Shown here in pieces: positions 61,460-64,000 of a DNA stretch of 64,000 bases (position 1 is its first letter; each line of letters opens with the position of its first letter). Made by a program: the position numbers and the translations under genes. This DNA is from Butyrivibrio hungatei (GTDB lineage Bacteria > Bacillota > Clostridia > Lachnospirales > Lachnospiraceae). The notes beneath the pieces were generated by a model. That model did no database searches, was not told the origin of the DNA, and saw only the letters and a list, made by a program, of their open reading frames with translations. Where the stretch lies: the NCBI RefSeq assembly GCF_900101605.1, contig NZ_FMUR01000005.1, positions 1 through 64,000 on the forward strand, read 5' to 3'.

Positions 61460-62515
61460 ATGAGAACCAGCTGCTTTATGAAAAATAGAATATTGTTTTG
61501 CGCAGCAACCATACTTACATCTGCGTTTCTGGTTTCATGCGGGGAAAAAGAGATCGAAGCAGACAACAAGATAAATGTGTTCTACGTGAAAGCGGATGAG
61601 TCAAGTATTGTGCCTGTAGAATACGAGCTTAAGACGGATCCTGCGAAGGATATGTACGGCGCGATCACTGAACTTGTTCAGAAGCTTGAGGAGAGTCCCG
61701 GAAAGAGTTTGTATGAGGCTCCCATATCGGGCGATGAATCCGGAGAAAAGCCGAGTGAAAAGAACGGCGATGTAGTCGGAGATGCCTGGCTTAACAGATA
61801 TACTTACGAACACAGAGTTCTTAAACTTGAGTTTGGTGCTCAGTACGGTAAGCTTGGAATAACCAAAGAGGTCCTTACGAGAGCGGCGATTGTCAGTACA
61901 TTTACGCAGATTGACGGTATAGATAACGTATATTTTTATGTTGGAAAAAAAGAAGCTGTTCATATGAATTTTGAAGGTGATGCCGATTCTGCGACAGACG
62001 ATCCTTACGAGCCGGCACCTCTCAAAGATCATGCGGGAAATGCCATTGGCCCGATGAAGGGTGAGGATTTCATTTATAATGTCGACAGCGAGATAAACAA
62101 AAACAAGAAAGAGGAGATCACGCTGTACTTTGCCAATAAAACAGGCGATAAGCTTAAACGTGTATACAGATATGTTGTATATAACAGCAATATTTCCGAG
62201 GAAAAATTAAGGCTTGAACAGTTGATAAACGGTCCCAACACAAATGATGCTTTTCCTACGATCAATAAGGAGACCAAGATCAACAGTGTGAATATCAAGG
62301 ATAAAGTTTGCTTTATCGATTTTGATTCATCCTTCCTTACTCAGTCAAATAATGTTACCGTTCAGGCTGCGCTTTATTCTATAGTAAATACGGCAACCGA
62401 GCTTCCCGGTGTTGACAGGGTTGTTATTTCGGTTGACGGAGATTCTTCGTTCACCTATATGGATTATAATATTTCGGGTGCATACGAAAGAAATGAGGAT
62501 ATTATTTCAAGATAA
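61460..62515 (+). CDS. GerMN domain lipoprotein
   Basis: The signal peptide ends in a lipobox (LVSC, Cys about residue 27). Two GerMN (Germane) modules are visible: one around residues 100-170 (LNRYTYEHRVLKLEFG, DGIDNVYFYVGKKEAV) and a second from about 215 (EEITLYFANKTGDKL, VRYVVYNSNISEEKLRLEQLINGP, VCFIDFDSSFLTQ). GerM is a sporulation/envelope protein in Bacillus. It lies between the two-component pair and comEC; the first two genes probably regulate or sense envelope state together with it. Confidence 0.88.
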   Translation: MRTSCFMKNRILFCAATILTSAFLVSCGEKEIEADNKINVFYVKADESSIVPVEYELKTDPAKDMYGAITELVQKLEESPGKSLYEAPISGDESGEKPSEKNGDVVGDAWLNRYTYEHRVLKLEFGAQYGKLGITKEVLTRAAIVSTFTQIDGIDNVYFYVGKKEAVHMNFEGDADSATDDPYEPAPLKDHAGNAIGPMKGEDFIYNVDSEINKNKKEEITLYFANKTGDKLKRVYRYVVYNSNISEEKLRLEQLINGPNTNDAFPTINKETKINSVNIKDKVCFIDFDSSFLTQSNNVTVQAALYSIVNTATELPGVDRVVISVDGDSSFTYMDYNISGAYERNEDIISR

Positions 62516-62529
62516 GGAGTTTTACATAA

Positions 62530-64000
62530 GTGAAAAGACCGTTATGTCCGGTTGCACTGGTCATTACGGCGATTGTCTTTATTTATCTTAGAATTTCTTT
62601 TACAGATTATTTATATCAATTACCTGATGGTATAGATGGGAAAACGGGCTTTATTACCGGCGTTGTTGCACGGAAAGAAGCCCGCCCGGATCCATCCGGT
62701 GATAGTCTTAACGTTATTTATGTGGTTCCACAGAATATCTCAATCGGAAAAATGAAATATGTAATGTGCAGTTTAAAAGAGGGAGATGACTATATTCCTT
62801 CTATTGGCGAGCACGTAAAGATACGAGGGGAATTTACTTCTTTTAAAAAAGTAAGAAATCCCGGAGGATTTGACAGTCGCTTGTACTATGCGACCATGAA
62901 GATTGCTTTCAGATTATTTGATGCGCAGGTTACGGAAACGGATGGAAAAAAAGATGTTCTGCGCGAAAAATTATATAATCTCAAGATGTTTTTCGAAAAG
63001 AATCTTGATAGTAATAAGGTGCTCACAGAGAGCGACTGCGCTGTGCTAAAAGCCATGATACTCGGCGATAAAGCCTATATGGATGATGATATAAAGGATA
63101 TGTATAAAAACAGCGGAATAATGCATATTCTTGCCGTTAGCGGACTGCACATTTCCATAATCGGAATGGGGCTTTACAAAGTACTCAGGAAGTGCAAGCT
63201 TAAGCCTTTATTCTATACAGTGATCCCGATAATCGTGATGTATCTGTACGGGGAAATGTGCGGTATCGGTTCATCTTCGTTCAGAGCGATATGTATGTTC
63301 ACGATGCGGCTTATTGCGCCGCTTGTGGGAAGAACATACGATATTTTATCGGGACTTGCGATGGCTGAGATACTTCTTATTCTGGACTGTCCGCTTTATT
63401 TATATAACAGCGGATTTTTATTTTCTTTTTGCGCGGTAATAGGTGTGACTGTGGTTCGCCCCGCTCTTGAAGATATGTTTGAGAAAAAGAAAAACGGAAA
63501 GCTCATGTTTTCCGGTGATGAAGATAATATTCTTTATAAAGGAAAGCAGTTCCTTCGCTCGGGATTTATATCCGGGATAGCGATAATGATATCCACTTTA
63601 CCGATATATATGGCATATTATTACACATATCCGCTGTTTTCTTTGATATCAAATATGATTATAATTCCCTTACTCAGTATACTGATGGGCGTAGGAATCC
63701 TGTGTCTTTTTGTGGTAGGGATAACAGGCTTTGTTCCGGGGATTATAGCGCATATAATTCTTCTTTTTTATAAAAATGTGTGCGGTGTTCAGACGTTACT
63801 GCCGGGAAACACACTCTATATCGGGCATGCGGGGACTCTTAAGATCGCATGTTATTGTCTGATCGTCTGTATCGGTCTCTTTTTCCCTAAATATTTATTT
63901 GGTAAAAGACGGCAAATTATGAATATTGAGAAGTACATAAGGATGGCGCTTATCCCGATAGCAACAGTTATTCTTGTATATAATCCCAAGCCTTCGCTGA
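62530..64000 (+). CDS. comEC: ComEC/Rec2 DNA uptake channel protein (5' part, cut by window end)
   Basis: The frame opens with a GTG at 62530, behind AAGGAG, and is open to the end of the window (490 codons). The N-terminal helix and OB-like soluble part (GKTGFITGVVARKEARPDPSG; VRNPGGFDSRLYY) are followed by the Competence domain: ILGDKAYMDDDIKDMYKNSG, IMHILAVSGLHISIIGMG, GIGSSSFRAICMFTM, then several membrane helices. ComEC is the membrane channel that takes in single-stranded DNA in competence. The C-terminal metallo-beta-lactamase-like part, if present, lies outside. Confidence 0.92.
   Translation, partial: MKRPLCPVALVITAIVFIYLRISFTDYLYQLPDGIDGKTGFITGVVARKEARPDPSGDSLNVIYVVPQNISIGKMKYVMCSLKEGDDYIPSIGEHVKIRGEFTSFKKVRNPGGFDSRLYYATMKIAFRLFDAQVTETDGKKDVLREKLYNLKMFFEKNLDSNKVLTESDCAVLKAMILGDKAYMDDDIKDMYKNSGIMHILAVSGLHISIIGMGLYKVLRKCKLKPLFYTVIPIIVMYLYGEMCGIGSSSFRAICMFTMRLIAPLVGRTYDILSGLAMAEILLILDCPLYLYNSGFLFSFCAVIGVTVVRPALEDMFEKKKNGKLMFSGDEDNILYKGKQFLRSGFISGIAIMISTLPIYMAYYYTYPLFSLISNMIIIPLLSILMGVGILCLFVVGITGFVPGIIAHIILLFYKNVCGVQTLLPGNTLYIGHAGTLKIACYCLIVCIGLFFPKYLFGKRRQIMNIEKYIRMALIPIATVILVYNPKPSL

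Overview
The window looks like a chromosomal segment of a low-to-moderate GC, Gram-positive-type anaerobe of the class Clostridia, most likely Lachnospiraceae (Butyrivibrio/Roseburia-like). The reasons are the clostridial division cluster, a SigH-type sigma factor, a GerMN lipoprotein, a DUF5721 protein, an AroE-AroK fusion, and strong AGGAGG-type ribosome binding sites with frequent TTG/GTG starts. No rRNA, prophage or CRISPR array is present, and there is one tRNA. The assignment rests on family recognition only.

Layout. 1-1000: a decayed patch with the 3' end of a transposase-like gene, six copies of a transposon-end repeat, a fragment of a YhcG/DUF1016 nuclease and a 33-codon orphan. 1021-3135: ychF and lgt. 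3285-13335: a division and cell wall (dcw) cluster, mraZ-rsmH-ftsL-ftsI-mraY-murD-ftsW-ftsQ-ftsZ, headed by a promoter with a textbook MraZ operator; murE, murF, murG and murC are not here. 13433-14033: nrdR behind two NrdR boxes. 14043-19123: a five-gene oligopeptide/dipeptide ABC transporter, whose promoter appears to be built out of the nrdR terminator. 19124-25789: an orphan small protein, a shikimate dehydrogenase/kinase fusion, queH, argS and a MATE exporter. 25790-31493: a repeat array, a PD-(D/E)XK-like orphan, tRNA-Met, a GH13 amylase, an EAL-domain membrane protein and a GNAT enzyme. 31546-38642: carD, alaX, azlCD, ispF, cysS-mrnC-rlmB-sigH. 38643-42484: an accessory island with two further hairpin arrays flanking a secreted GxxxG-repeat protein and a zinc-ribbon/Asn-rich membrane protein. 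42512-46492: rpmE, a DUF1385 protein, prmC, prfA and an Hpt protein. 46487-51598: DUF5721, a LacI-type regulator, degV, a LytTR regulator, DUF1294 and argG. 51667-56757: argC-GNAT-argJ-argB-argD, divergent from argG across a probable ArgR-controlled intergenic region. 56754-64000: a solute-binding protein with a large acidic insert, ComEA, an OmpR-type two-component pair, a GerMN lipoprotein and the start of comEC, which runs off the window.

The most unusual material is intergenic. Three arrays (26097-26434, 38846-39253, 40914-41103) consist of hairpin units repeated with a rigid 74-75 bp period. Units of the first two share one plan (7-bp arms, exactly 24-nt spacer, A-tract in the middle of the spacer) but use different arm sequences. 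A second family of hairpins (19273, 19919, 32241) has arms that differ between copies yet stay perfectly self-complementary around a shared loop motif and a shared CGCTCCGC tail. A third small hairpin family (14079, 14122, 19982) shares its loop and a T-T mismatch. Regulatory sites recognised directly include the MraZ repeats, NrdR boxes, a cre-like site, ArgR-like boxes and several well-formed promoters.
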